Shown in pieces: positions 12,026 through 25,227 of a DNA stretch of 64,000 bases; positions within the stretch are counted from its first letter, which is position 1; every line of letters begins with the position of its first letter. This DNA comes from Melastoma dodecandrum (Eukaryota; Streptophyta; Magnoliopsida; Myrtales; Melastomataceae). Location of the stretch: NCBI GenBank assembly GCA_029817715.1, contig JARUPY010000288.1:1-64000 (forward strand). Reading direction: 5' to 3'. The translations under genes were made by a program, and so were the position numbers. The notes under the pieces were generated by a model. That model was not told the DNA's origin. It worked only from the letters and a program-made list of their open reading frames with translations, and did no database searches.

Positions 12026-15000
12026 TGGATTGAGAAATGGAATAACTTGACTTGGAAGTACTGTCATACCACAAAAGTGCTTAACAGTAGTGAAGAAGGT
12101 CATACCTTAGCATAAAGGCTTGAGTCTTGGAATCATTGAAGTATGCTTGAGATTGTTTCTGCGTCTCCCATGTGTTCTTGCCGAATTTCCTACTGTGGAT
12201 GATATGAAGGCAAGATGCTCTATATGCATGCACAAAAATTTCGATTTTTCTTTTCAAAAATAGAAACACTTGTGCAATAGAGAACAAAGAAATGTCTTCA
12301 TTACATCTCTCAAGGCTCACCTCAAACCTGTTTCTATGCTATCAGAGTGGGAAGTTCGATTCCTTTGAAATGAATGCTGAAGGCTAGTTGAGAGAGACTT
12401 TGATTTTGGTTGTAATGTAGGTTTGATGTAAGAACCATGTTTATATAAGGCTTAATCTTTAAAAGGAAGCAAGTCAAAGAATCTCATCGAAGAAGACTCA
12501 AAATGCAAGGACGTCACCTTTAAGCGTGGTCTTCCCAATGTGGACTTGCTCATCGACACAATAACTCAAGGGTAATGGTCATGATGGCATATGAGAGTGT
12601 GAGTTGTGGAGGAATGTTATAGAAGAAGGATTTTCTTTATCTTTTCCCACGGGGAATGAGGCTTTTGAATTTGAAGCGGTTTGCCCAGAGTGGCAAATCG
12701 GGATCAAAGTTCTTAAATTTTTGTCCATTTTTTCTTTCTGACACTTTGCTTTTGCGACAGTCTTTTGGCCCTTGTGTCTAATTTTGCTTTTTCTTTGAAT
12801 GATATTAAAGAGCTCACTTTTCTTTTTTGCTTGTTTGCCCCTATCACATTTTCATTTTCATTTTTTTTGAAATATTCATCGGACTCTGTTCTCTGGAATT
12901 GTTCATGGACGTAGTGGAATGGTTGAAAGATGGTAGAGTATTGTGTTGACATTGCGAAATCCATTAGGGATGTACTTCACACTCAAACTTGTGGAAGTGA
13001 CTCATACCCATTCCAAGTCCTATTCGGAAGTCCTAGATAACATGAACTCCTTTTACTTCGATATGAGCCGACTCTTTGACTTGAAAGGGGAATTGTGTTT
13101 CGAAAAATCTCCACTTTGGCTAGGAATGTCTAGCAATGGTAAGGTGTTTTGAGGATAAAAAAGAATGCTCGATGTCATCCTAGCTAGAGCATTTTCCGTC
13201 AAATGAATTTTTTTTTCACTCTGATGCTACCATGTTTAAATTCCTCATAAGTGTGTGCACTCAACTCTCGAAAGGGTATGTGTTTGGGGATAGGCTTGCC
13301 TTTCTATCTCTAGCACACAAGTGTTCCACTAGGGAATGTGTTTCACAATTTTGAATAAAATCGTTTAGTGAGAATGCATGACAAATGAACATAAACACAT
13401 GTTTTATGAAACGATAATTTTACCTATTGATGTTCGCCTCGACTTGATGCCCTATAGGGAAAAAGAGGATTTACAATGAAAATCAATGTGAGAAAAATTT
13501 TAAACTTGGAACGATACTTTTCTGTACCGGTTCCCTGACGACGCGTGCTCGTTGCCCCGGTAAAAGCCTCTGCAAAAGAAATGAAACATTGATTAGTTTT
13601 TGATTTTGTAATATATGAGCTAGAACGATACTTCCTTTACTGGTTACCCGAGGCGACTGGTTCTTGCCCCTGTTAAAGTATCTGCAAATAAAGATAACAT
13701 TGATTAGTTTCTAATTTATTATTATTTAAATTAGAACGACACTTGCTTTCACCGTTTATTCAACATGGCTTACGAGCCCCATAGGTTGAGTCTTTTGGGT
13801 TGATTTTTCTAGTTCATCGATCTGGTTGGAATGAAACAGCTCCATCTACCTTTGTTAGGATGAGAGCGCCTTTTGTGCGTATTTGCTTGACAACATGTGG
13901 ACTGTCGTAGTTGCGGAAGAACTTTCCTCGAGAATCCTTGACATTCGAAAGAATCCTCTTTAGAATCGTGTCACTAGACTTGCATGCATCGGCGTGACTT
14001 TTGTGAAAGCTCTTGACATGCATCTGATGTGCAGCGGATTGTTGCTCGATTGGTAATATTGTTTATGCTTCATAGACCCATTCGAAAAGAGTTGCCTCAG
14101 TTGAAGTGTGTTGTCTTTCAGTAGATGAGAGCATTTCGTGATTGACTTGACATGGATGCGCTGCCCCAGCTTAGTAAGTTGATGAGCTTGAACTTTTAGT
14201 AGTTCCAAACTGAACCTGTGTAAAAAAAATTGAAATATGCATTATTCTTTGATTTTAAAGTGATTGAAAAGAGAAATGGAAGTCCTTGTAGGCATGGCCG
14301 CAAGTATGAGTAACGATGATCCATTGGCGAACTGTCATTGAATCGCCCCGATTCTAATACTTGTAAGAAGAGAAAACAAACGTAATCCAATGTTCAATTT
14401 TGAATGCTAAGGATTAGCATTATGCTTCCTTTGAACTTGCACTCTTGAAGGCATGTTGATTCCCATGGGATGAAGCTTGCCCCAGTATATGCTTTGAGAA
14501 TAATATTGACCCAGTTTGGTTTGACGGGGTCATGCTCTCCTTTCTGAATTGGATGGTTGGGAGAAATGCTTTGTTTGTATTCTTTTGACATTGGTGTTGA
14601 ACAAACTCCATTTTGTCATTTTAGTTGCATTGTGACGATCTTTCTCAGTTTGTTCTTCGAATGCTGATGATGATTGTAGACCTAGCATTGGTGTTATGAA
14701 ACCGGTTGAATGAATTTTGCTTCTTTGGCTTTAATATTCTATTTCATCGAATGTTCATCGGATGCCTCCGTCTGCCTGCATTAAAAAAAAAACCGAAATC
14801 TAGATGGTGGATTGACATGCTTTGATTGGTTTAAATAATAAGCAAGATTTGAAGGAATACACCTTAACCAATAAATTGGAAATAACATGTGTGACAAAGT
14901 CGAGCTGGAATGATGGTGTTGCACAGTTGAACTCTTTGAGGAGAGAAGACATCCAAAGCTTTCGTGGCTGATGAGTAGTCCAACTTCTATGGATATGGGT

Positions 15001-16137
15001 ACCTCGAACAAAAGTAAAATATGACGCAGTAGTCTGAATGAAGAAAGTTATGTTCGTGGATGCAAGATATGTATCAACACCCAATGAACGCTTATATGCC
15101 CTTTTACTTTTAAAAAAATGAAGATTTTTTTTTAAAAGAAAAATTGTCGAAGCCAGGTGATGGTAACATGACGAAAAAAGTGAATCCGAAGTATGCTGAA
15201 AATCTATGTGTATCGTCCTAAAGATCTGTAAAGAATGTTTTTTTTAGACATGCATCACAGTTATGCATACGCGTAGCATTTTTCTAAAGTGTCATGACTC
15301 GAAAGCTTTGAATGTATGTAGAATGATCAAGTTCGACAATCTGCAAGCATAAGTGACAATATGCGAGCATAAAAAGGAAACTCGGTGTAGAAATCACTTC
15401 CCTTATATTCGCTCATTAAACAAAAGGCATGTTAGCGAAATTGAAAGTAAGAGAAAAATGGTGGTTGATGTATAACAAGAAGCATCAATTCAGACCATAT
15501 GGACAAAAAAATGTAGATAAGTATGGGATTTTCTATCTACCGTCTTGGATGTGGCTTGGACCCGTTCATTAACCGAAAACGGAGAAATCCGAGTTTGTGA
15601 TCATTTTAAATGAAAGAACTCGGATATTCATCTGGTGGAAAATAGGTGGGTACCTACCTAAAGGTAGAGGCGAGCGGCCAACACCCGTCGTCGGCATATG
15701 GTATACCCGAACAAAGCCTATGGCGCCCGGGATGAAGGCTCATGTAACAGGAAAAATCAAGCATTGAGAAATATCGATCATATGACATCAAACAATGCAT
15801 GCATAGAAATAAATTGTTAGAGTCATAACAGTTCGTATGGCCTTCAAACACATGCCTAACTAGACATGGCATTTGACTCACACCTTCAGACAAAAGGGTG
15901 AGTTGGTATATGCCACAGGTAAAGAGGGAGACAACATCTCCTATATGGCAGGTATACCCTAAACTTAGGTGTCCCTGGGTTTTAGGACGACTCACAGTAT
16001 GCATAACAAAGACAATCGGAAAAGTAAAGCGCAAACACATTCCACACAAGGCTAGGCTGCCCCCCAATTTTGAAATCGATTTTTCAACCCTAATCCTCTA
16101 GAAAATTACCCAAGTGTCCCAACGGAGTCGCCAAATC
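12026..16137 (-). mobile_element. Tat-like gypsy interior, gutted
   Basis: Reading right to left, TTTGGCGACTCCG lies immediately inside the LTR end (16136-16124), where a primer-binding region is expected. About 2 kb without a recognisable gag or reverse transcriptase follows. Broken integrase C-terminal sequence comes next (about 14980-13830; best stretch TILKRILSNVKDSRGKF followed by VVKQI and GALILTKVDGA at 13990-13830). A 3' non-coding part completes the region. The integrase tail resembles Tat/Ogre-lineage polyproteins from memory. The interior is only 4.1 kb, so most of gag-pol is missing. The other short frames, such as one at 15654-16067, show no known domain. Confidence 0.6.
13508..13760. 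repeat. about 113-bp tandem repeat in gypsy 3' region
   Basis: Units start at 13508, 13622 and 13733 with GGAACGATACTT, AGAACGATACTT or AGAACGACACTT and share CATTGATTAGTTT. There are about 2.3 copies. The repeat lies just past the integrase tail on the minus strand, in the region known in Tat-lineage elements to gain tandem repeats. Confidence 0.6.
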
Positions 16138-17019
16138 TGTAGCGGGTGAATCCCGTTTTCGGTTCAATTTAAAATGAATATCCTCCCTTGACGATAAGGC
16201 TTCGGATTTTGAAAATATCGGAGTCGCCACTAACTTATTTTTAAAGTTAGAAAAACTATAGAGATTCATTAAGGTTCGGGAATTAAAGATTACTAAATCG
16301 CATGCATCACAAAGAGAATGGATGCTTTTATCGTGTGTTCCCAATGTCTGAATTTATTTGAGCTCGGTTTTTCAAAAAGAGAAATTGTTTGACATTTTAA
16401 AAAAATCTCGAGCTTAATAATACTTAAAATGTCTACGTGAATCATTTTTAGATAATATTTCTTAAAAGTTGATTTTGGGCAAAATACAAGCAGCATAAAT
16501 TGATTAACGCCCTTGACAGTTTCAACGCCGAAGTAAATTCAAGCGAAGCCGTCTTCAGAGGGTCTTGATCTTCGAGAATCCAAAAATAAACCCTCGAATA
16601 CAGAAGTTTCGTTGTCTTGAACGCGTTGAACGGGGTTGGTTGTCCGCACCCCTGAGATATTTGCATAAAAATCCAAACGACGAAGTAAACTATTCGGACA
16701 AATTTTTTGAAAGTTGTGAAATAGATAAATGAATAACATCACGTGAATTATTCATTTACGAAATGATTAATTATACCGCGTTGATGAAAGCGATTATATT
16801 TAGCAGAGCATAACAAAATTATAAGATCTAAACCAGAATTCACTCATCAACGTGATCGTAAATAATTGATTGATCAATTAATACGAAGCCGGCTGGATAA
16901 CGGTTTAAAATCGCAACAATATATAATATATTTATAAAAAAAAACAATTATGAAATGCATAGGGAAAAGATTTAATAGCTAGAGTAGGAGAATAAATGAC
17001 CGAACCTCGATGGAACAAT
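16138..17019 (-). mobile_element. gypsy LTR (minus), 3' segment
   Basis: On the minus strand the LTR ends ACCCGCTACA, directly before TTTGGCGACTCC. The block from 16138 to about 16690 is the inverse of 10750-11456 in the plus-strand LTR. At 17019 it is interrupted by a LINE and continues at 23509. The two pieces together give about 1980 bp. Confidence 0.65.
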
Positions 17020-18421
17020 ATGACCCTCATGGAATCTCTCACTAAAAACTCCCTCACTAGAATCCTCCCAAGCCAAAAACAGAAAACACCAAAAACACCC
17101 AAAAACCCCCAACCCCCTCCTCATAGAAACACCCTGAGAGCTCAACCAGAAATCGAGCACCTTCCCCACCACCATCCAGAAAACCTAGCCAAACCCATTA
17201 CCCCAACCACCTACAAGGAAGCCCTGATAGGCGCCAGAACTATGGAGGTAACAACGCGGCAAGAGCACCTCCCGCCAACTAAGCAGCCGAACAATGGAAT
17301 AGACCACCATAGGGATGAGCAAGTCAGCACAGGAAGACCAGGGATCTCAGTGATGTTCACTAAAGAAGAACTCTCCCCACACTACGAGAAATGAAAGACA
17401 GCAATCAAGCTAAACCTCTAGGCTTAACCTTAAGTCTGGAAGCCCTCACGCAAAAACTTCAAAAGATATGGAAGCGCTGCCTGGCGTTCACCATTCACTC
17501 CCTGGGAGAGGGATACTTCCTAATCAGATTGTTCAATGAGGCAGACAGGGAGGCTATCCTCAACTCAGGGCCTTGGTTCATCAATGGTTGTCTACTTACA
17601 ACAAGAAGGTGGGAGCCTTTCTTTAACCCAACGAAAGCAAATCTAGGAACCACGAGAGTTTGGATCAGACTTCCGCACCTCCCCATGGAGTTTCAAAACC
17701 AAGCATGCCTAAGAAGATTGAAGAAACACTAGGAAAACCCTCTGGGAACAACCCTAGTACCAAGATAAATCCCCAAATCCCTCTTAACCTTGTGCGGCTA
17801 CGAATTAACATCAACTTGGATGGGCCTCTACACAAGCACCTAACATTAGAAGTCCAAGGTGGGCAAAAACATCAGCAGCAAGTGCATTACGAAGGGATCG
17901 AATTCATCTGCAACTGGTGTAACAAAATCGCCTTGGGAATCCACCAATGTAAGAGAGAACAAAAAATCACCGGCAAGGCGCTCTCAGAGCCCCCAACGGC
18001 GGAGCCCGACTCCGGCAGCTGGAAGGAGGTCATTCCCAAAAGAGGCAATTCTTTCAAATTTTCAAAAAAACCGGGCACAATAGACATGGACAAAAGAGGT
18101 AAAACAAGCAGTGGAAAGGAGAAGGGGACTAAAGAGATTTCCCCAACAGCACGGGAAGTCCACAGAAACCAGGTCAGCGCACAAAACGCAGCAAGAAATG
18201 AGAAAAGAGAAACTCTCCCCAACCAGGGCACCATACAGAGCAGGGGTAAAGTACAATGCGAAGACCAGAAAGGCTATAAGAAGAAGAACCTAAGCGACTC
18301 CCAAGATGTATCTAAGAAGGGATACCTGCAGGAGCAGCAGCAAGGTCTAGCAGTAGAAGGAAAGCCTCAAAGGAGGAAAAAAGAATCAAAAGAGACAAAA
18401 ATACGGAGAGAAAGAAAATAA
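17020..18421 (+). pseudogene. LINE ORF1 (DUF4283 and CCHC), frameshifted
   Basis: ORF1 encodes the nucleic-acid-binding protein of plant L1 elements. Three frames cover it: 17020-17394 (Pro/Lys-rich N-terminus), 17391-17732 (DUF4283-like region with FLIRLFNEADREAIL, GPWFING and LLTTRRWEPFF) and 17660-18421 (IEFICNWCNKIALGIHQC, a zinc-knuckle of the CCHC_4 type, then a basic Lys/Glu-rich tail). At least two frameshifts separate them, so no full-length product is expected. Another basic frame at 18514-19284 bridges to ORF2 and may be its continuation. Assignment rests on motif order and on the reverse transcriptase downstream. Confidence 0.75.
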
Positions 18422-19306
18422 TGCTAGGAAATACCAAACGTCACCCCCAGAAGACAATGGCAGGAGGGAATCAGATACTACAGCAGGAAAAGAAAATGCA
18501 AAAGTGACAAGTCATGAAGATAGAGGAAGGATCGAAAAACGATCAGACAAAGCGACAGAAAGGAACAATCAGGAGTCAAACCCCCCCCATTACGAAACAG
18601 CCAGGGCAAGAGCATGCAGTGGACAAATCAACCGATCCCCTGGACCAGGAAGTAAAGGTCAAAAACCAGGAAAACCCCAAAATACCCCCTGACCCAGCCA
18701 TTCCGCCAAACGAAACAAAAATAAAGGAGGAGAAAAGCCAGAATCAAGGCTGTGAAACAACAGTAGAAAAGCCCCAAAAAACCAAGGATGTCACTACAGG
18801 CCGACCCAGGGGATACCATGAGCCACAGGCAAGCCCACCTCGCAAGAATAGCTTGGGTTCGAGACAAGAAGAAAAGGACCCGCACAACAATAAGGACTCT
18901 GGAAGCGCTACTCTCTGCCAGAATCAAGGGACGGAACCTCCTATTGAGAGTCCAGGAACACTGTTGGCCACAACTTTCCCTGTTGAACTGCTTCAGCGCA
19001 TCACCCCCAAAGAGAATTCGGAGGAAACTAGACACTTCAATATTTTGGCAGCAAGAAAGGGATTCCGACTCAGACCCTACAAATTCCATTATAGAAAAAG
19101 AGGCCTGCATGACACACCTCCGGGTGACTTCAGTACCAGTCTACACAGCGGAAGCCCCGCTGATAGTGGAGAAAACCTCACCACTCCTCAACTACTGCAT
19201 AAAAATTTCCAAGCATTCGAGGGCATTGACAGGCCATCTGGAGGTCACGGAGCTGACCCCAATAGCATGGGAAAGGAAGAGTGAATCTCATCCTAACACT
19301 AACACA

Positions 19307-22300
19307 ATGAAATCGGAAACAATGGCAAGTATCTCCCCACCTTATTCTCCCCAAATGAAGTTTCTAATCTGGAATAGCAGGGGTACTGTGAACCCGAGTT
19401 TCTTAAGGCACTTTTGGGATCTTTACCATCAACACAAACCGGTCTTGGCTATGATTACGGAAACTAGAGTGGCTGGAGAAAATGTTGCGTCTATCATAAG
19501 GAGGCTGCCTTATAACGGCTCAATTTGCTCAAATTCAATTGGATTCAGAGGAGGACTGTGGATCCTCTGGGACACTACGCTACTAGACATCCATGAGCTA
19601 GCCAACACGGAACAAGAAATTCATGTTGAGGTCAGGACATCATCTACCCAATCTTGGCTACTCTCTGCTATATATGCTAGCCCTAGGTCAGGAGAAAGAG
19701 AAATCTTATGGCGGAATTATAGAACCATAGCAAACCACATTAGGCATCCTTGGCTGATGGTTGGGGATTTTAATAGCATTGTAGATGGAACAGAGAAAAT
19801 AGGTGGCAATAAGGTATCGTTAGCACAAACTAGAAGTCTAACGACCTATCTAGATCATTGCTCCATGATAGATTTAGGCTTTCACGGCCCTAGGACAACT
19901 TGGTGTAATCTTAGGACCCAGGATAGAATATCTCAACGCCTGGATAGTGCTGTGGCAAATATAGAATGGCTGAACCTTCACCCAGAGGCAAATGTTAAGC
20001 ACCTCCCTAGATGTCACTCAGATCACAGGCCATTAATACTAGAGATGAAGAAAGAAAAACGGCCATACCTGCAAAGACCATTCAGATTCCATACTGCATG
20101 GCTGTCACACGATGATCTGAAAACTATAGTAGAAGCAGCTTGGTCGGAGGGGGAAAACAAATATGGCCGAGCAAAAGGAATATTCCAGGAGAAAGTTCAA
20201 ACTTGGAACAAGGAAACATTTGGAAACATTGTGCACAGAAAAAGGAGACTACAAAACAGACTGCAACGGATACAATCCTACCTGGAAAAGGAGCTAACAA
20301 ATGAATACAACAACATACTGATAGAGGAAGAGCAGTTATGGTTCATGAAATCCCGTGTCAATTGGATAGTGGAGGGCGAGAGGAACACTAAGTTCTTCCA
20401 TGCTACGGCGATTGCCATAAGAAAAGCCAACAGAATATTAGGAATCAAAATAAACAACAATGGGGTAGAAGATCCGGAAGAACTAGGACGACACATTCGA
20501 TCGTCATTCCTCAATAGATATACGACCACCTGGGCAGAGGAGCAGCCAACAGAGGCCTTAAAACCCCCCATCCCAGGCATGCCAGCTATAAACTCGATGA
20601 AGCACAGCTACCTAGAAATGACATGTGAAGAGGCTGAACTAAAAAAGGCCCTCTTCTCACTAAACCCAACAAAAACGCCAGGACCAGATGGATTACACCC
20701 TATTTTCTTCCAGAAATTCTGGGACACTACAAAGAAGTCACTTCTGGCCATAGTAAGGGAAGCCTTTACCACTAAGAAACTACTTGCAGATATGGGGGAC
20801 ACCTCCATTGTGCTGGTGCCTAAAGGAAACAGCCCAGAAACAATAGACCAATTCAGACTTATATCACTGTGCAACACAGCTGACAAGATCATCTCAAAAA
20901 TACCAGTGCACAGGCTGAGACCTCTCATGTGCGAGCTAATCTCCCCTTTCCAAAGCAGTTTCCTACCAGGGAGAAGGACGAGCGACAATTACATCATAGC
21001 CCAGGAAATTTTACACTCATTCAGTCATAAAACAGGGAAGAAGGGCTATCTAGCAATCAAGGTAGATATGAGCAAGGCCTTTGACCAACTTGAGTGGAGA
21101 TTCATAGAGAAAATCCTGCATCTTTTCAATTTTCCAAAATGTTTGGTAAGTCTAATCTCCTCCTGCATCTCAAGCCCTACCTATAACATCCTCTTCAATG
21201 GAGGGAATTTGGAACCTATCAAACCGACAAGAGGGATCAGACAAGGCGACCCTTTATCACCCTATCTCTTTATCCTATGTCTTGAATATCTGTGATATAT
21301 AATTGAGCAGGAATGCAACAAAGTTAAATGGAAAAAGGTGATGGCCAGCAAAGGAGGGCCAGCCTTCTCGCACCTATTCTTTGCAGACGACCTCCTATTA
21401 TTTGGAGAGGCAATGGTTAAAAATGCCAGAGCAATTAAGCGAGCACTAGACAAGTTTTGTGAACTATCGGGACAGAAAATCAGCCCAGGGAAGAGCAACA
21501 TCATACTATCGGAGAATGTCAAACGTAATAGAACCAGAAGAATGGCAAAGGAGACAGGGTTCAAAATTACAAATGACATTGGGACTTACTTAGGCTTCCC
21601 ACTGCTGGCAGGATCACAAAGGAAAATCCCACATGACACAATAATGGACAGAATCCAGAAAAAACTTGCAGAATGGAAAGCAAAGATTCTGAGTAAGGCA
21701 GCCAGAGTAGTGGTAATAAAGTCTGTGGTGGAAGCAATCCCGGCCTATCAAATGTCATGCTTAAGTTGGCCGAATAGGGTACTAGAGGAAATCGACAGAA
21801 TAAACAAGAATTTCCTATGGGTTCATCAGATGAGAAGAAAAAGCTTCACCTAATTAATTGGATCCAAGTAACAAAGAGGAAACAAGAAGGATGACTAGGT
21901 TTATTCAAAGCCAAGGATAGGAACAAGGCATTACTAAGTAATCTGAATTGGAGACTGTCAAAAGAGCATACCAGCCAATGGTGCAAGGTTATTCACAGCA
22001 AGTATGGCCATCAACTAGAAAGAAGAAAGCAAGGCTCAAATATATATAAAGCACTCAAAGTTGGAAGGGACCTCATGATCGAGGGAAGAAGATTCTTTGT
22101 TAAGAATGGAAAAGACACAAACTTCTGGGAAGACGATTGGCTAGGATGCGGGAAATTAAGAGCTATGGTTATAGGACCCCTAAACAAGGATGAGGTGTCC
22201 AAGAAAGTATGATTACTACAACGACAACGGATGGACCAGAATAGGAGCGGCTAACCTACTGCCCAGCAGCACATGGAACCATATCACAAGCATGACACTA

Positions 22301-23423
22301 AACAACAGTGACTCAACTACTGACTGACAAGCTGGCCTAGAAACCATCTGATAAACGGGAGTTCACACTGACCTCAGCCTATGCCCTAGCACATGCGACA
22401 GATGGAAGTTACCCAGATGTCAATCTATAATGGATTTGGAAGCTGCCAATTTTGCCTAAACAAAAAATCCTCATCTGGCAAAGTTGGTTCAATAGATTAC
22501 CAACAAGGGATCTACTTAAGGACAGAAACATTATCCAAGATAGCATCTGCCCAGTATGCGAATGGGAACAAGAAACGGTACTTCACGCTCTAAGAGATTG
22601 CCCAATTGCCCAAGCTACATGGCAGCTCTTCCAAGCACCAAACACTGCCACTGTCTGTTCAACAGAAACCATCCAACAGTGGCTAAAAGGAAACCTAAAG
22701 GCCAATACAACAGTGCTGCACAGATATAAAGGAATTCAACGGAACATACTCTTCACATCTATTATTTGGCATCCATGGACACAACGGAATAGCATTGCCT
22801 TTGGCAAGCCAGACAAGAACAAGGATACACATGCTCAGATTATGCAGAGAGCAGCTGAGATACAAACAAATCTGGGGAGTAAGAGGTATAAAGTGGACCA
22901 AGCTATATCAGGAACACTAAATAGCCAATGGGGAATTTGGAAAGCAGACGCCAACCTACCATATACCCTAAATATAGACGCAGCAATGAAAGAAAAAGAT
23001 CTAAGTGTGGGACTAGGTGGAGTAATCAGGAACCAGAGCGGGTGCTGGATTGGAGGATATTGCGACAGAAATCCAAACATGAACAGCCTACTTGCAGAAG
23101 CCACAGCTCTATACAAGGGCCTACAATTAGCTACAAACTTAGGGATCAAGCAGCTGGCCATCTAAACAGATGCTACAAGACTAGTCAAGTTCCTAAATGT
23201 AGAAGAACCTCCTCAACCTATAATCGCACCTATTCTAGATGAGTGCATGTCGCTATTGGGTGATCTCGATGATTTCACAATCGCACACGTCGGGAGGGGA
23301 CAAAACAAGGTTGCGGATAAGCTGGCCAAAGAAGCACTCAACCTTGAGGAGATCCCTGCCACCTTTGTTTTTTCCCCCAGATTTTATTTTGGACACCCTA
23401 CATGGGGACATTCCATGTGCTAG
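19307..23423 (+). pseudogene. LINE ORF2: endonuclease, reverse transcriptase, RNase H
   Basis: ORF2 starts at ATG 19307. The apurinic-type endonuclease begins MKFLIWNSRG and includes MITETRV and later SDHRPLI. The reverse transcriptase has NPTKTPGPDGLHPIFF, GRRTSDN, VDMSKAFDQLEW, RQGDPLSPYLF and FADDLLLF. A zinc-binding RVT region (CPVCEWEQETVLHALRDC) and an RNase H-like C-terminus (LNIDAAMKE... ending GHSMC) follow. Visible lesions are an in-frame TGA at 21292-21294, a frameshift near 21850, decayed sequence at 21854-22450 and a stop at 23163. The element is therefore immobile on its own. The order EN-RT-zinc-RNase H is that of plant L1 LINEs. Confidence 0.85.
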
Positions 23424-23508
23424 GACTTCTGTAACCTAAACCCCAAACATTGATTCTAATGCTACCTTCTTTGCTTACCAAAAAAAAAAAAAACCTCCAT
23501 GGAACAAT

Positions 23509-24606
23509 TCAATTATTTAAATGAAAACAAGGTATTTCATTCCGCGAGCTCTAAGGTGCTGAAACTATTGGTCTTTGTGGCTGTGGTGAGTATTGCTGGT
23601 GATGCGAGGGGAAGCGTGCAGCTTGCTGATATCGGATATTGGTGTCTTGGGAGACTTGGAGCAGCCGCTGGTATCTGGAGAGTTGGTGAGGAGGATTTGG
23701 TCAACCGAGCCATGGAAGTCGGAAAACGCTGCAGTTGTAGCCGGAGTCATCGAGTGTCTGCATTCCTGGGTCGACGAGTTGGGGCTGCTACACCGCTTGG
23801 GATCTGATGCGTCCAACTTGCAATAACAAGACATCTTGGGGTAGAAGAATAGTTAAAAAAAAACAGATAAATTGACCAAGAGAATGATATTACCCTGGAT
23901 TAATGGAGGAGCAGATGGGGGCAACGACGAGGAATATTTTTTGGCGATGATGAAGTTTTCGTGGAGGCTGCCAGTTTGAAGGCTCCATGGCTCGCCTAAG
24001 GTCAGAACTACGGGAAGGCCGAACTAGGGGCACCATCTAGTAGCTATTGCAAGCTGGCGTAGAAATTGAAGCTGTCCAGCGTGGGTCTATGATGGCGGGG
24101 GCAGGTTGTTTCGACTGATGAGAAGGTCAACCGCAACTAGATGATACTGGTTGCCTTCTCGATGTTGTATTAGGAAATTGAGCTGGGATTGGTTGCCGAT
24201 AGCACTGGCATAAGGAAGGGAGAAGCTGGGGTGTTGTTGACCTGCATCGCTTGGGAATTTCTTCGTAAGCGATTGTCTTGAAATCTCTTACTGTGTTTTT
24301 TTTTCACCTTGTCTTCTCTGAGTGTTTGTGTGCTTTCCCAGGTCTAGCTATTTATAGGAAGCAGGTAGTGACTTTAATATTAATTTTTGTTAGATTTTTT
24401 TATGATTTTGTTTGATTTTATGTGATTTTGTAAAGATTTTTGTGGATTTTGTGTTTTATTTATTATTTTTCCTGATTTTCGAGGATTTTATTATTTGTTT
24501 TTCGGATTTTTTTTATTTTCGGTGATTTTATTTATTTTTTTTAATTTTTTCATGATTTGGTGCATTTTTGTAGATTTTGGTAGAAAGAAAAAATTGGGTT
24601 ATGACA
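23509..24606 (-). mobile_element. gypsy LTR (minus), 5' segment
   Basis: This is the continuation of the LTR broken by the LINE. On the minus strand the LTR starts TGTCATAACCCAATTTTT at 24606, followed by the A-rich short-motif tract (24590-24380) also seen at 4800 and 61730. The part 23807-24598 is duplicated at 36706-37632 beside DRP4 copy 2. Copy 3 lacks it. Confidence 0.7.
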
Positions 24607-25227
24607 CCGTGCAGTTCAACAGGTGGTGCTTGGAGGCTTTACCTTTTCCATTGATCTTCATAGCTTGCTCTATACCTCGTGTAACAAAAGCTTCATCAGT
24701 CGGATTGTTTGGATAATGGGCAGCAATTGGCTTTGAATGATCCAGCTGTTTGTAGGAAGTTGGGTCTGTGGATGAAGTAACATTCTTAAGCACACTAGAG
24801 AAATGGCGTGTAGGTTGCAGTGTCTATATGCAAGCTTGGCGAGGAAATGAGCCAAGCATGGCTGCACTTCATGGCACTTTTGAAGAAGAGTAACCCGGGA
24901 GGCAAGGACCGATTACGTTATTCTCCCGGTTTATGTTTGGCACGTGCGAGAAGAGCATGAAGCAAATTTGGTAGCATGGATCTTTGTCAAAGGCTTGTGT
25001 TGAAGACGAGGGTCAATCCATGGTAAACATTGCTTCGAAGTGGATTATTTGGTGTTAGAGAAAGAGGGGATGGCATTTTGTAGCTCATTCTGGTTGACAA
25101 TAGAGGGGTTACGTCCCACCAACAGCTGGAAAGTTTGTCATGCAGAAAAGGTCTGGTCTGAGTTTTACTTCATAGAAGACGAAGGCAAAGGATGAAGATA
25201 AGTAACATCTTGAAGTGGAGACAAAAA
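24607..25227 (-). other. DRP4 copy 1 3' flank with unidentified ORF fragment
   Basis: The segment is shared with 37633-38317 and 48208-48929. On the minus strand 24793-24607 reads VTSSTDPTSYKQLDHSK and ends ASKHHLLNC. The same peptide with a few changes is open at 48393-48210, and copy 2 has a 4-bp insertion near 37690 that breaks it. It could be an exon of an unknown gene or just a conserved open stretch; I do not recognise it. The rest of the flank shows no gene. Copy 1 lacks about 49 bp (after GTGCGAGAAG) that copies 2 and 3 keep. Confidence 0.4.

Larger units (their letters stand above)
17020..23491 (+). mobile_element. L1-type LINE with target duplication and poly-A
   Basis: The element ends in a poly-A run (23480-23493) and is bounded by a 17-bp target duplication, AACCTCGATGGAACAAT at 17003-17019 and AACCTCCATGGAACAAT at 23492-23508, with one mismatch. 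Inside are ORF1 and ORF2 in the order usual for plant L1 elements. No 5' UTR separates the duplication from ORF1, so it is probably slightly 5'-truncated. It sits inside a gypsy LTR and is therefore younger than that element. Confidence 0.9.

Noticed and set aside
15654..16067. 137-residue minus-strand ORF near the gypsy LTR
   Set aside because: It lies in the leader just inside the LTR where no gag motif is seen; composition is random-like with no homologous copy in the window.
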